From Lamellibrachia columna (taxonomy: Eukaryota > Annelida > Polychaeta > Sabellida > Siboglinidae): 64,000 bases of DNA. The notes under the pieces are model-generated. The model was given only the letters and a program-made list of their open reading frames with translations. It was not told the DNA's origin and ran no database searches. Below, piece after piece: positions 39,970 through 54,600 of the stretch. The stretch is taken from NCBI GenBank assembly GCA_963662155.1, contig OY759267.1, positions 39,540,439 through 39,604,438 on the forward strand, read 5' to 3'. Both the position numbers and the translations under genes were made by a program. Numbering within the stretch: the first letter of the stretch is position 1; every line of letters starts with the position of its first letter.

Positions 39970-42900
39970 CTGAAACACAAGATGACGAGGACATGTACAA
40001 CCTACATCACAAGCACATCATAAATATGCCTGATTCAACTGTAAAGGCTGTTCTACTGGATATTCAATCACTGAAAGGTTAACACCGAGACAGATGTACC
40101 ATTTCCTTGTTAAACAAATAGGAGTCACACTTCTTCCTTCTCAAGTGCTAATCAATTAAGAATTTTGTTCTTAATGTTCTTTCCCTGTTAAATCAACTGG
40201 CATGTGACTAACAAGTCAATCGCAAAGTCAGCACATAAGATGTTTTACAATCTTTACAAGTCGGTCACAGAGACTCCACTACATTTTACAGCAACCGGGC
40301 ATAATCATAGTGTAACAACTACTTCCTCAATTTATTTAGCCCACCGAGAATCAGGTTCATCAATGTTTAAACTTGTAGATTGAACAGCTTAAGTAACATG
40401 CAGAGTTGGTTTTATAGGAGTGCTCATTTTTGTTAGTTTTTAAGCGAAAGAATTAATTTTGATCGTTAGATTAGGTGATTGGCAAAAGTGAATATTTAGT
40501 CTTATAGTGTATAAGATGAAATAATTTTTGCTGTATAAACATAACACATATATTTCATGAGACAGTGTACTGAATATTTGTTTTACTGATTACAAAAAAC
40601 AGTGGTGACCACACTCATGAAAATGACGGGGTGGGTGAAAGCAAGATCTACATCTGTGTGTGGGCAAAGAAACATTCAAAATGACGGGGTGGGTGAAAGC
40701 AAGATCTACCTCTGTGTGTGGGCAAAGAAACATTCAAAATGACGGGGTGGGTGAAAGCAAGATCTACATCTGTGTGTGGGCAAAGAAACATTCAAAATGA
40801 CGGGGTGGTGAAAGCAAGATCTACATCTGTGTGTGGGCAAAGAAACATTCAAAATGACGGGGTGGTGAAAGCAAGATCTACATCTGTGTGTGGGCAAAGA
40901 AACATTCAAAATGACGGGGTGGGTGAAAGCAAGATCTACCTCTGTGTGTGGGCAAAGAAACATTCAAAATGACGGGGTGGGTGAAAGCAACATCTACATC
41001 TGTGTGTGGGCAAAGAAACATTCAAAATGACGGGGTGGTGAAAGCAAGATCTACATCTGTGTGTGGGCAAAGAAACATTCAAAATGACGGGGTGGTGAAA
41101 GCAAGATCTACATCTGTGTGTGGGCAAAGAAACATTCAAAATGATGGGGTGGTGAAAGCAAGATCTACATCTGTGTGTGGGCAAAGAAACATTCAAAATG
41201 ACGGGGTGGGTGAAAGCAAGATCTACCTCTGTGTGTGGGCAAAGAAACATTCAAAATGACGGGGTGGTGAAAGCAAGATCTACATCTGTGTGTGGGCAAA
41301 GAAACATTCAAAATGACGGGGTGGTGAAAGCAAGATCTACATCTGTGTGTGGGCAAAGAAACATTCAAAATGACGGGGTGGTGAAAGCAAGATCTACATC
41401 TGTGTGTGGGCAAAGAAACATTCAAAATGACGGGGTGGGTGAAAGCAAGATCTACCTCTGTGTGTGGGCAAAGAAACATTCAAAATGACGGGGTGGTGAA
41501 AGCAAGATCTACATCTGTGTGTGGGCAAAGAAACATTCAAAATGACGGGGTGGTGAAAGCAAGATCTACATCTGTGTGTGGGCAAAGAAACATTCAAAAT
41601 GACGGGGTGGTGAAAGAAACATTCAAAATGACGGGGTGGTGAAAGCAAGATCTACATCTGTGTGTGGGCAAAGAAACATTCAAAATGACGGGGTGGTGAA
41701 AGCAAGATCTACATCTGTGTGTGGGCAAAGAAACATTCAAAATGACGGGGTGGGTGAAAGCAAGATCTACATCTGTGTGTGGGCAAAGAAACATTCAAAA
41801 TGACGGGGTGGGTGAAAGCAAGATCTACCTCTGTGTGTGGGCAAAGAAACATTCAAAATGACGGGGTGGGTGAAAGCAAGATCTACATCTGTGTGTGGGC
41901 AAAGAAACATTCAAAATGACGGGGTGGGTGAAAGCAAGATCTACATCTATGTGTGGGCAAAGAAACATTCAAAATGACGGGGTGGGTGAAAGCAAGATCT
42001 ACCTCTGTGTGTGGGCAAAGAAACATTCAAAATGACGGGGTGGGTGAAAGCAAGATCTACATCTGTGTGTGGGCAAAGAAACATTCAAAACGACGGGGTG
42101 GGTGAAAGCAAGATCTACCTCTGTGTGTGGGCAAAGAAACATTCAAAATTACGGGGTGGGTGAAAGCAAGATCTACATCTGTGTGTGGGCAAAGAAACAT
42201 TCAAAATGACGGGGTGGTGAAAGCAAGATCTACATCTGTGTGTGGGCAAAGAAACATTCAAAATGACGGGGTGGGTGAAAGCAAGATCTACATCTGTGTG
42301 TGGGCAAAGAAACATTCAAAATGACGGGGTGGGTGAAAGCAAGATCTACATCTGTGTGTGGGCAAAGAAACATTCAAAATCTCTAAATGGATGGATCAAG
42401 ACATCATTGTGAAGAGATTCATCAGACTGGCGATTGTAATATAAATGTATTAAAATTTTTCTTACAGTCAATTTTACCTTTTATCTTTGTAATGTTTCAA
42501 CAGCTTTCAGCTGTCTTCACCAGACTGACATCCGCTAGATGGCTACCATAGCGCGATCTAGTGGCAGTCAGTTTGATGAAGACAGCAAAAAGCTGTCAAA
42601 ACATTACAAAGAAAAATGGTAAGATTGTGAAGAAAAAAAAGATTAATATATGGACAAAGACATGAAACCATAGGAACTGATGTACCTTCAACAGCAGGAA
42701 CGTGGTTTGTTGTGACCCGCAGCAGGCCGACAGGAGCCGTCTGCAGCCACGAGGCGGGTCTGCCATCAACAGCCACCTCCAGATGCGTGCAGTAGACGTT
42801 TGGATGGAGGTCGTACTGATGGTCTACAAGCGAGTCAAAACAGTTAAACTGTTCATTGCACACGTTACAGATGTAGCATCGTGCCACTAGGTTGAGTTTG

Positions 42901-45900
42901 TAGTTGAAGGGCTTATCATTGTCAGCATCCTTATCTTTGGACATTTCCTCATCTGATATCAGCAGATCACAAGTATCGAGTACTTCAGAAGTGTCTGACG
43001 GGTCCGGTCCATCACCAACTGAACAAACGTCCTTCTTTATGCCGGTCAGTAGTCCGTTCTTCCAGCCACTGTAGGATAGTTTTGATTTATTTGTCGTTGC
43101 AGGCATGTCGGCAGAGTTGTTGCGTAACTTGTGCGAGAGCAGAGGGGCCACGATGCGATCGTGGTCCGGCGGACTGATCGGCTGCTCGTTGCGCCAATCC
43201 TCGGACTTGTTGACATCATTGGGGACGAGCGTCTTGTGTCGGATGTACATGTGTTCGTGGTAACTCTTGAAAGTGTGGAAGTTGCGACGACACTGCACGC
43301 ACTGTCGCACCTTCGGCACGTGCATCAACTCAGCATCTGTCGCTGCGGCGTCATCGTTCACGGAACTGTCTGCTGATGCCTTTTCAGAAGCAGGTGTTTG
43401 TTCCGTTGCACTATCTACATGATCCTTGCTTATGTCGCTGTCTTGTTTGTCACAGTTTTCAATGGTACGACTACTGCGTAGGCGAAACGTCTTCGGGAAG
43501 TTGTACTGCGTCACATTGATGCGGGTGACATCAGACGAGCTGCGCCGGCGCCGGCGCTGCAGCACTGGCTGATTACTTGGGTGAAGTTTTTCATTGATAT
43601 GATCGTAGCAGTTATCCAGATGAACCTTCTTCCCTTCAAGGAAGTTTGTCAGATTGTCCGATATATTCTCCGCTATGCGAGCGTAGAATGCATCTTCGGA
43701 CTCGTCACAATCCATTGAATTCGTCAGACCATCACCACCATTAGGTGGCTCTACTTTCACACAACACCGATTGGCTGACTTGCCAATTCTAACATTCAAA
43801 ATGCTGTTGCGTTGGTGCGCAAGGCGACGGTGGCGACACATGTTGGCATAATCGTCAAACAGCTTTCGACAAATCGTGCATGCAAAATTCCTGCCTGGCT
43901 TTACAGTGGCTAGTTTCATCGACTCTGCACGGTCGAGCTCCAGATTAGCACGGTGCGTGCCTCGCTCCATCGACACCGCCTTCCAGTTCTGTCTGACGCT
44001 GTTGCCATGGCTACCGAGATGTTCTTCAAGCAGGTCCCCACTGCCAAAGTACTTGCCGCAGAGGACACATTCGTGGAAGAGTTCTGGGTGGAGTTTGCTG
44101 ATGTGTTTCTTCAGGTCGCCCGTCTGTGTGAATGAACGCTGGCAGTGACCACAGCAGAAGCGACGGCCCTGGTGGATGCGCTCGTGACGGCGCTGGTTTG
44201 TTACTGTTGGAAACTTCTTGTTGCAGTATCTACAGTTGAACGGCTTCTCTCCTGCAATATTGCAACACATATATAAGGGCAAGTACAGGACAAGTATTGG
44301 GCAAGTACAGGACAAGTATTGGGCAAATACAGGACAAGTACTGGGCAAATACAGGACAAGTACTGGGCAAGTACAGAATAAGTACAGGAGCACAAGAATA
44401 ACTGCAGATCAAATATATAACAAGTTTACATGAGTGCAGTGTAAGTGCAGAACAAATACAAACAAATAGAGAGCAAGAGCAGAGAATGTACAAACAATCA
44501 CCAAGTTGAAATCATAACCAAACTTTTAAATCATATTATTTCCGTTTTTTGTCTTAGGTACAGCCAGAAACACAAATTGGGTAGAGTGAGGTACATCCAG
44601 AAACCCATGTTGGGCAGGGTAGGTTATAGCCAGAATCCCCACATGGGGGTGGCTAGGGTACAATCAGAATCATAAGTTGGGTAGGCCAGCTAGGGTACAG
44701 CCAGAAACCCACATTGGGTAGGCTTGGGTACAGCCAGAATACCAAGTTAGGTAGGCTTGGGCACAGCCAGAATACCAAGTTAGGTAGGGTAGGGTAGAGC
44801 TAGAAACCCATGTTGGGTAGGGTAAAATACAGCCAGCAACCCAAGTTGGGCAGGCTAGCTAGGGCACAGATACCCAAGTTGGGTAGGATAGGATACAGCC
44901 AGAAACACAAGTTTGGTAGGGTAAGCTACAGCCAGAAACACAAGTTTGGTAGGGTAAGCTACAGCCAGAAACACAAGTTTGGTAGGGTAAGCTACAGCCA
45001 GAAACACAAGTTTGGTAGGATAGGCTACAGCCAGAAACACAAGTTGGGTAGGGTAAGCTACAGCCAGAAACACAAGTTTGGTAAGGTACGCTACAGCCAG
45101 AAACACAAGTTTGGTAGGGTAAGCTACAGCCAGAAACCCAAGTTTGGTAGGGTAGGCTACAGCCAGAAACACAAGTTGGGTAGGGTAGGCTACAGCCAGA
45201 AACACAAGTTTGGTAGGGTAGGCTACAACCAGAAACCCAAGTTGGGTAGGGTACGCTACAGCCAGAAACGCAAGTTTGGTAGGGTAGGCTACAGCCAGAA
45301 ACACAAGTTGGGTAGGGTAGGATACAGCCAGATACCTAAGTTGGGTAGAGTAGGCTACAGCCAGAAACCCAAGTTGAGTACGGTAGGGTACAGCCAGAAA
45401 CTCAAGTTGGGTAGGGTAGGCTACAGCCAGAAACACAAGTTGGGTAGGCCAGCTAGGGCACAGCCAGATACCCAAGTTGGGTAGGGAAGGGTACAGCCAA
45501 AAACCCAAGTTGGGTATGGTAGGTACAGCCAGAATACCAAGTTGGGTAGGGTAGGATACAGCCAGAAACCCAATTTGGGTAGGCCAACAAGGGTACAGCC
45601 AGAAACCCAAGTTAGGTAGGGTAAGATACAGCCAGAAACCCAAGTTGGGTAGGGTAAGATACAACCAGAAACCCAAGTTGGGTAGGGTAAGATACAACCA
45701 GAAACCCAAGTTGGGTAGGGTAAGATACAGCCAGAAACCCAAGTTGGGTAGGGTAGCATATACATCCAGAAACCCAAGTTGGGTAGGGTAGGATACAGCC
45801 AGAAATCCAAGTTGGGTAGGGTAAGATACAGCCAGAAACCCAAGTTGGGTAGGGTAGCATATACATCCAGAAACCCAAGTTGGGTAGGGTAGGATACAGC

Positions 45901-48900
45901 CAGAAACCCAAGTTGGGTAGGGTAGGATACAGCCAGAAATCCAAGTTGGGTAGGCTGGTACAGCTAGGATTCCCAGAATAACTGTTCAAGTTTGAAAGCA
46001 GTACAAGCTAGTAGTTTGAAAGCAGTACAAGCTAGTAGTTTGAAAGCAGTACAAGCTAGTAGTTTGAAAGCAGTACAAGCTAGTAGTTTGAAAGCAGTAC
46101 AAGCTAGTTGTTTGAAAGCAGTACAAGCTAGTAGTTTGAAAGCAGTACAAGCTAGTAGTTTGAAAGCAGTACAAGCTAGTAGTTTGAAAGCAGTACAAGC
46201 TAGTTGTTTGAAAGCAGTACAAGCTAGTAGTTTGAAAGCAGTACAAGCTAGTTGTTTGAAAGCAGTACAAGCTAGTAGTTTGAAAGCAGTACAAGCTAGT
46301 AGTTTGAAAGCAGTACAAGCTAGTAGTTTGAAAGCAGTACAAGCTAGTAGTTTGAAAGCAGTACAAGCTAGTAGTTTGAAAGCAGTACAAGCTAGTAGTT
46401 TGAAAGCAGTACAAGCTAGTTGTTTGAAAGCAGTACAAGCTAGTAGTTTGAAAGCAGTACAAGCTAGTAGTTTGAAAGCAGTACAAGCTAGTAGTTTGAA
46501 AGCAGTACAAGCTAGTTGTTTGAAAGCAGTACAAGCTAGTAGTTTGAAAGCAGTACAAGCTAGTAGTTTGAAAGCAGTACAAGCTAGTAGTTTGAAAGCA
46601 GTACAAGCTAGTAGTTTGAAAGCAGTACAAGCTAGTAGTTTGAAAGCAGTACAAGCTAGTTGTTTGAAAGCAGTACAAGCTAGTAGTTTGAAAGCAGTAC
46701 AAGCTAGTAGTTTGAAAGCAGTACAAGCTAGTAGTTTGAAAGCAGTACAAGCTAGTTGTTGTATGAACAATTTAGATTTCTCCATAAACTCCAGAAACGG
46801 TTTGTTACACCTTAGAAACTCATGTGTTAACTATTTTTTGTTTATTAGCTATCTTCTGAACTTCTTTTTATTTGACCTTGCGCATAGACTGGTGAACAAT
46901 GTAACAAAATTACACTAAACATTCTACAGAAGTTTTGAATTTAACCGGATGCCAGTGACACTCGGTTAAAAACTGTTGCAGGGCATCACGTTTGAGGCGA
47001 GCAATTGCTCTCACTCCCTATCGCTCACACAAATCAATAATCTAGGGAGCGATTTATCGCTCGCGTCAATTGCTAAAATCGCTCGCTGCCTCCAAGTGTT
47101 CGTCTCGACAAGTAGTTTCTTGAGTATCAGATTCACTAGGAAAGTCTACGTTCTTTATAACGCAGTGTTTGGGATCCAGTATTCGGAGTTCACATATCAT
47201 CCATCATGGGGGACGGCGATCGCAGCCCGCTTAACCAAGATTGTAAGAACATCAAAGCCACGATGTGCTGGACGTGCAGTTTATAAAAAAGTTATCAAAT
47301 GAGTAGACTAGCATCGATGTATATTATGTTTAAATGTCACATACTGTTGTATGTTGAACTGAATAAAATACATGTATACATGTACAGTTGTGGAATAGTT
47401 AAGGTATCAACAATATTTCGCTACGATCTGATTGACCAACTAGGCTGTAATTGAATAAAAATAATAACCTGGAACTGAGCTAACAAACACGCATATGAAT
47501 TCATACGGAGTGTAAAAGTTGATTAAACACATAAATTCACGATGCACATCTCTGGTACCACTTAACATTGATTCACTGTTTCGTGTGCGGATGACGAATT
47601 CATATTTTTGCGCACCGAGTTTGGGTTGTGTGTTTGGCATTATGATGCAACGGAAGCATGCCATTTCACCCCAGTTTACATTGGTGTTGCCTACTAAGCT
47701 GCATTTATGACTATACATCTAATTCTTATACATGGCTTATTTTTTAATCTCAATTGCAAGTTTCAAACCGCCTAAGCGAAGTCGCACACGAAACCAGTGC
47801 AGGGTCATGACCACTGCCACGGCACGGCCAGGGTGCAGCACACTGTCACGGCGCCACAGCACTGGCCTTGTCTAGGCTACGCCTATGGTGATCGATGGCA
47901 TGTTGCAATTCAAAACCGTTTCACCAATTTGCAATATATGGGGTTTACTAAAGTAAACATTTATTTCTTTGTACAAAAGTCATAGCGTCAACAAGTACCA
48001 ATTACAATTTTGTGGCGACAACGACATAATCCAAATGGGAAAAAGGTGGTGCCACCACACGGTAAAAAAACAACTAACAAATTGCTTGCCTAAATTAATT
48101 TGGCATATTTAGGCGAGCGATTTATCGCTCACTTGTTGTTTTCAAACGTGAAGCCCTGCTGTCAACATGAACGGTCATCTCCACTCACCTGAATGCACGG
48201 TCTGGTGACGCGCGAGGTTCTGGACACTCAAGAAGGTCATCTCACACTGGTCACAAGTGAACACTTTCATATCAGGGACCTTCTGCTCCAAACCATCTTG
48301 GGAATGTTCCACTAGATGGTGCTTCAATGCCAGCTTGGTCACCAGGTGGCAATGACAGATGTGGCAGCGGTAGACAAGCGCGACACCGTCGCCTCTTAAA
48401 GGGGCATTACTGTCATCCGATTGCTTGGTGACATCTGACATGTTGCATGTAATGTCACATTGTTTGTCTTGCAGTTTGTCTTGCAGTTCGTTAGAGATGT
48501 CACAGTTGTCATCGGATGCACTATGGCTATTGTCTTGTTCATCCGATGCACTATCATTGCTCTTTTGCTCATTTGTTTCATCAACTTCACCAGCAGTACC
48601 TGTGGTGTCTGCTGAACTACAGTTCACTGTCCTAGACATCACATCTGATGAACCATCAAGTGTGCCACTTCCCAAGTTGCTACCTGCATCATCTTCCACA
48701 TAATTTTCAGGACCGTGGTCCTCAGAAAATACACCATTCTCAGACACTGTGTCTTCAGATGGTGCACCACTGTGAGGTCCTCGACCGGCAGACAGTGCAC
48801 CATTCATTACTACCTCCGTATTTTTGTCTTTGGCATTGTTTTCATTGCCAAGTTTGTTTTCACTTTGTGCTCTATTTTTTTTGGCAGTTTTCTCATCTGC

Positions 48901-50845
48901 TGCACTACTCTTGTCATCTGGTGCACTATTCTTTTCATCTGGTGCACTACTCTTGTCATCTGGTGCACTACACTTGTCATCTGATTCACTATTTGTCACG
49001 CTGGGTCCATTTTCTTTTGATGCACTACTTTGTATGGTTTGTTTTGTCTCATCATGTGCACTACTCACAGTGGCAGGTACCTTGTCTTCTGGTGCACTAT
49101 CATTGCTGCCAGCACCATTGTCACCACGTGTACTATACGCAGTGCCTGATGTCTTATTTGGTGCCTGATCCACAGTGCAAGTTTTGTCTTCATCTGGTGC
49201 ATTTTTCACAGTGCATTCTTCTGGTGCACTGCTAACATCTGTGTCTTTGTGCGGTGCACTATTTCCAGGGCCAACTTCACTAGGTGCACCATCCACAGTG
49301 CTGGAACTGTTCTCTTCTGGTGCACCAACACATTTCTTGTTGCCAGGTGCACTATCAGCACCAACAGTTTTCTTTTCATCTGATGCATTATTCGTTTTGT
49401 CCAATTTATCATTTGATATGCTGTTTGCAGGGTCAGATACACCACCATCAATTTGTGCATCAGCAGCACAGACAGTTTCCTTTTCACCCGTATCATTTTC
49501 AGGGACACCAGGACAATCTGAGGCATGCACATCATCACTTGTCAAGTTGTCAGCATCAATATCGTTTGACTTGGTTGCCTCACAGCTTTCAATAGCTTCA
49601 GCATCACTTGACACCTTCCGTCTCTTGCTGTCTGGTTCCTCTGATGCCACACAATCATCTTCTCGTTGCACATAGCCAGACTTGCCACCAACATCTGTCT
49701 TGTCAGCATCACTGCCGTGAACGCAACATTCACCACTAGCAGCATCTTCACCAATGTCATCATCAGGTAGGTCAAGGTCATCTTCAACAACAAAGTTGAG
49801 CTGGTCATATTGCGTGGCGCCACCTTCTGGTGCGGACACGTTGCAGTTGAGTCTATCCATCTTCGACACAAAGAAGTAGTTGATGTGACTTCGGATGTAG
49901 TGGCGCTTCAGACTGAAGGCGTGGCGGTAAACCGAACTACAGATATCACAGCGAAACAGTCGGCGACCAGAACGACCTTTCACCATGTGGTAGTCCTTCA
50001 TGTTGAACTGGAAGCAGCCGTTGACAAGGCTTTCGACTTGATCATCGTCCGGTTTGACCATGACACTCACTGGGACCTGTTGGTCAGTATCCCTGCCACT
50101 ACGCGATTTCCTTCGTCTCTTTGGTATACGCGTCCTCGTCAGCTTCAAAGCCTTCTTAGGGGGTGTCTTAACTATGGCGATGTCTCTCTCCGGCGTCTCA
50201 CATTCAAGTTTTATCACACGTTCCACCTTCACTTTGCTGCTGGCAAAGCCATTCTCACGAATGCCGTCCTTACGTGGTGAAGAGAGTTTCATGACTTTCA
50301 CTGGGGTTTTCTCAGTTTTTCCTGGTGTTTTCTCAGTTTTTGTTCGAGTTTTCTCGACTTTTCCTGGAGTTTTTTGTGCTTTTCCTGGAGTTTTCTCAGC
50401 TTTTCTTGGAGTTTTCTCGCCACTTCCAGAGCTACTTGCTATAAACAAGAAGTGCACGTCATCATGTTTTCAGCAATGTTTAATACTTCAGTTCAGGTCT
50501 GAAGCTTCATAAATGATGCATAAGATACATACATGGTGCATATTTTAAGCAGTTAGAGTTTGACGAAAATGTTCTGACTTTCAAAAGATCCTGTAATTTT
50601 TACTTTACATTATGTCGGGGAAATCAGGGAACTAGAATTGAGAATAAAAAAAGCAGTGCGAGTAATAACCCTAAGCAGATATAATGCACATACTGAACCA
50701 CTTTTGAAAAAACTTAACTTATTAAAAGTAGAAGATATATTAAAGTTACAAGAAAAAATATTTTACTTTAGATACATTCACAAAAATCTACCGGTTTATT
50801 TACTAAACTGGCCAATTGTCCCAAATGCTAACATACACAACTACA

Positions 50846-50878
<33 letters not shown>

Positions 50879-51588
50879 CTTTTAGAACTAAGCATGAGTT
50901 TGCAATGAAACGTCTCAAATATAACTTGCCAGACGCTGTAAGTGACACTTCTGGTCTAGTCAATGAAAAAATATACACCCATAGTTTACGAGGTTTCACA
51001 TTTTATGTGAAAAATTATTTCTTAAAAAAATATTATTATATGTACACAATATAAAATTATTACACGTCTGCAAAACAAATAAATAATACAAGATCTGATG
51101 CTAATGTACAAACAATTAGAATGTAGCAATACATGCATTCGTTCAAGTACATATACATGCACATATAATACAAATTACCCGATTAACTCTCACACGCATA
51201 CACACTCACACACGCGTGTACACGCACACACGCGTGTACACACACTCACACACACGTGTACAAACACACAAGTGGCTCCTCATTTTTGTCTTAATAGCAA
51301 CATTTTTGTCTTAATAGGAATCACTGACCCTGTCTTGGATAAATTATGATTTATTTACTTCTTAGAGGCAAATTATTGATTTACGTACGTATGATGTATT
51401 ATATGTGTATGTATGTTATATTATATATATATATATATATTATACATGCGTATTACGTGTATACAACCAAGAAGAATTATATTATATTATACACATGGGG
51501 TCAAATAAACTTCTTTCTTTCATGATATTCTCACTAAATGAACATAATTTAATTTAATTCAGATTCATATACACATACAATGATGACA

Positions 51589-51649
<61 letters not shown>

Positions 51650-54600
51650 GTAACAAGATGATATAAAAAAGGATGAACATAAACGAACTTTACCCATTGT
51701 CTCTTTAACCTGGATCTCCACCCAATGCCACAACTATCAACGCAGTTTTTATATATCTAACTTGTCATAAATTGTTATACGGCCTACAAGGTTTTGTCCC
51801 AGAACTTACCACAACTCAACTGTCTTTTCCTGCTTGGCTTCTTTCTCAGCTTGGGTTTCTTGTACCACGTGAGCAGCTCTTCTCCTGGTGGAATATCCTG
51901 TAACACAAAATAAAATGCAACTCTGAACACATGTAACATGTTACATTGAAATGTTCCCAGCATGTATGACAGACCCTTACTCATGTGACAGACCCCATTT
52001 GTGTGACAGACAGACCTGTCATTAATTCTTATTCTAATTTAACAAGATTGCCATCCAGTGGCAAGTGGACAAGGAAGCCATTGGCTTATCGAGAGTCCAT
52101 TTTTATCTAGGTGTAATCCGCCCTCCTGAGATATGTGTCAACCTTGTTTTTAAACATATTCACGCTGCTAGCAGTTACACAATCTGTAGATAATTTGTTC
52201 CATTCATTGTACTTTGTGAGAATTAGTACTTCCTGATATCCAATCTACACTGATCTTTAATTAATGTTACCTCATGTCCTCTAGTTCTATTATTTTTCGT
52301 GAGTGATAAAAAAATATTTCTATCAATATTTTCATACACATTCAATATCTTAAAAAAATTGGTTAGATCTCCTCTTAACCGCCTTGTCTCTAGGGTTGTT
52401 AAACCACATTCTTTCAGCCGTTCTTCATAATTCTAGCCTAGGCATGCAATTACCACGTTATCCCATCATGGGGACGGGCATTTTTGCTAGTATATATATA
52501 AAAGTGGTGCCACCGGTTATTTTTTAGTGTAGAATGATCATTCATTTACATGTTGAGCATCGATGTGGTTGATTAAAAATACAACATTGTCACAAAAACA
52601 CTATTTATGGTTAACATAAATGCGATATAGCCAGGTCAACACTTCTGAGATGTTTATTAACATTCAGTTTACTTTTTGCTGGGTCTAAAATATTGCAGCT
52701 CCGTAAATATTTCGAGTCGCCATGCGGGCTACTGTAGTCAAAAATTTAAGTTGCCCGAAGCCATTTTTGGGCGCCATTGGCGACCGCTAAATATCACCCG
52801 ATATGGTGACACTACACAGTGGTCACGCTTCCCTCGGTGTCAACATGTAGTCTGGGTTTGACAACAACCTATTAGGTTAACATTATAAATTCATTGGCAA
52901 AATAGAAGAAAAAACAACTGCAGTCTTGTCAGCAATACCTTCCCATTCCGTGCCTTTGCCACGCGTGTGGCTGTGGGACGTACCTTTATGACCTTGTAGA
53001 AGATGTCAACATCGATCTGCTCCGAGATGATGTTCTGCTCATCGAAGTGCCGGGCACAGTTGATGTAACGCATCCAGTTGGCATTTCTCAGATTGGTTGC
53101 ATCAATGTAGAAGAGAAACTCCTTTGACTCTTTGTCTACAATCTAATGAGTACAGTCCCATACAGTCCCATTTAGTTTCTCATTGGACATCTCTTTGACC
53201 CAACTTATGTGCATAATGGATGTGGGCCTTTTTAATAATTTTTTTTGCACAAAAGCAATATGTACATAATTTATATTAAGTGTAACATGACTCATCATCT
53301 TGGGGTTAATTTGGATAAATATAACATTAAGACCTAATTATACATCACGGAGGCCGTAACGTAACAAGGGCATAAATAAGCTAGAAAGAATATAAAGAAA
53401 TGCAAACAAGCTGATTCCAGAACTGAGAAAAATTAGTTACGAAAACTGCCAAAAGAAAGTGGTTTGAAGACACTAGAGACAAAGAGACCAAACTGTTGTC
53501 AATAACTTCCTTGCATACGTTACAAATCTCCAGTACGTGTTGTCACAAGAAATGTCTTCACTTGCCAACTAATTGTCTCTGATCACTGAGCAATGTGAGC
53601 ATCCATCCATAAGTTAGATGTCAGATTTATGGATCTATTTTGGAGATCATGGCTTAATGTCCAACCATTGAAACAAATATGTCATCGAGTTAATGTGTGT
53701 AAATTTATGTCAGCAGTTTGTCTAGAATTATTGTGCCTAAAACTAATAACAACAGTCAGCCGTAGACGGTCTTTCTGCATTATGCAACCAGTTACTAATG
53801 AGGCAGATCACCATTTAATGTTTATTAATTTCAGTTTGTATATTTTAAGTTTGACTGACTCACCTCCCAGACATAGGAAGGATCCATGTCGTCTGCAGCG
53901 TCCATCACCTTCTTCCCCATGAAGGGGCCAAACACTTCCCCTTTCTTGAACGGTCGCTTGCTCCAAACACCTGCTCCAGAAGAGACGAGCCTCATTCACT
54001 TTGTGAAATGTGCTGACAACATGTATTACAACCATGTATTCCTTATCTATACAGTTTACTGATGTTCCTTACATGTCATATTTCTTCTCTTTGTAATTAT
54101 GTGTCACTTAAACTGAACACATAAAGTTAGATCAAAATGTACATTTGAATGACATCATTTAACCTGAAATAAACATATTGTTACAATACTATAAAGCTGG
54201 TGTTCAATAGGATATTTATAGCAACAGTCCATCAAGATTAGACATTTGTGGAATCCTTCATAGATGCAATGGATTGCAATGGACAGAAAACACAATTGAA
54301 TGTCAGTTTTACAATCCATGGATACAAACACACAATCAAGAACTGTTTGGTTCCTGAATCTAGCAAAATTATACACGACCAGTGTCACCTTCAACAAGGC
54401 ATGTAGAAATAATGATCACCATAGCAACATACTTAGTTGTATAGAAACACCAATAAGTTGAATAATCTAGCCTGTTGGTTGATTGGTATATTGTTATGGT
54501 AAATAGTTATTGGTAAACTAAAGTCATCGTTTTGGGTTATTTGGCAATGCACCTATAAGAGTAACTAATACATAACCATGTGCAACTACAATTAAGAATA

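Noticed and set aside
40613..42385. Possible CRISPR-like array
   Set aside because: Units are contiguous with no unique spacers, in a spliced animal gene.
44810..45989. Frames of 125-295 codons over the 33-bp array
   Set aside because: Same artefact: repeats in intron 5 of PRDM2, open on both strands.
45986..46918. Stop-free frames of 254-308 codons (KAVQASSL and similar repeats) on both strands
   Set aside because: They arise from the 24-bp period with no stop in several frames. There is no splice context or codon bias, and more than one frame and both strands are open together.
46976..47302. 108-codon frame inside the hAT-like element as a transposase
   Set aside because: It begins inside the terminal repeat, covers the palindromes and shows no hAT domain.
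48648..49675. Long plus-strand frames opposite PRDM2 exon 5
   Set aside because: Shadows of the repeated acidic linker coded on the minus strand.
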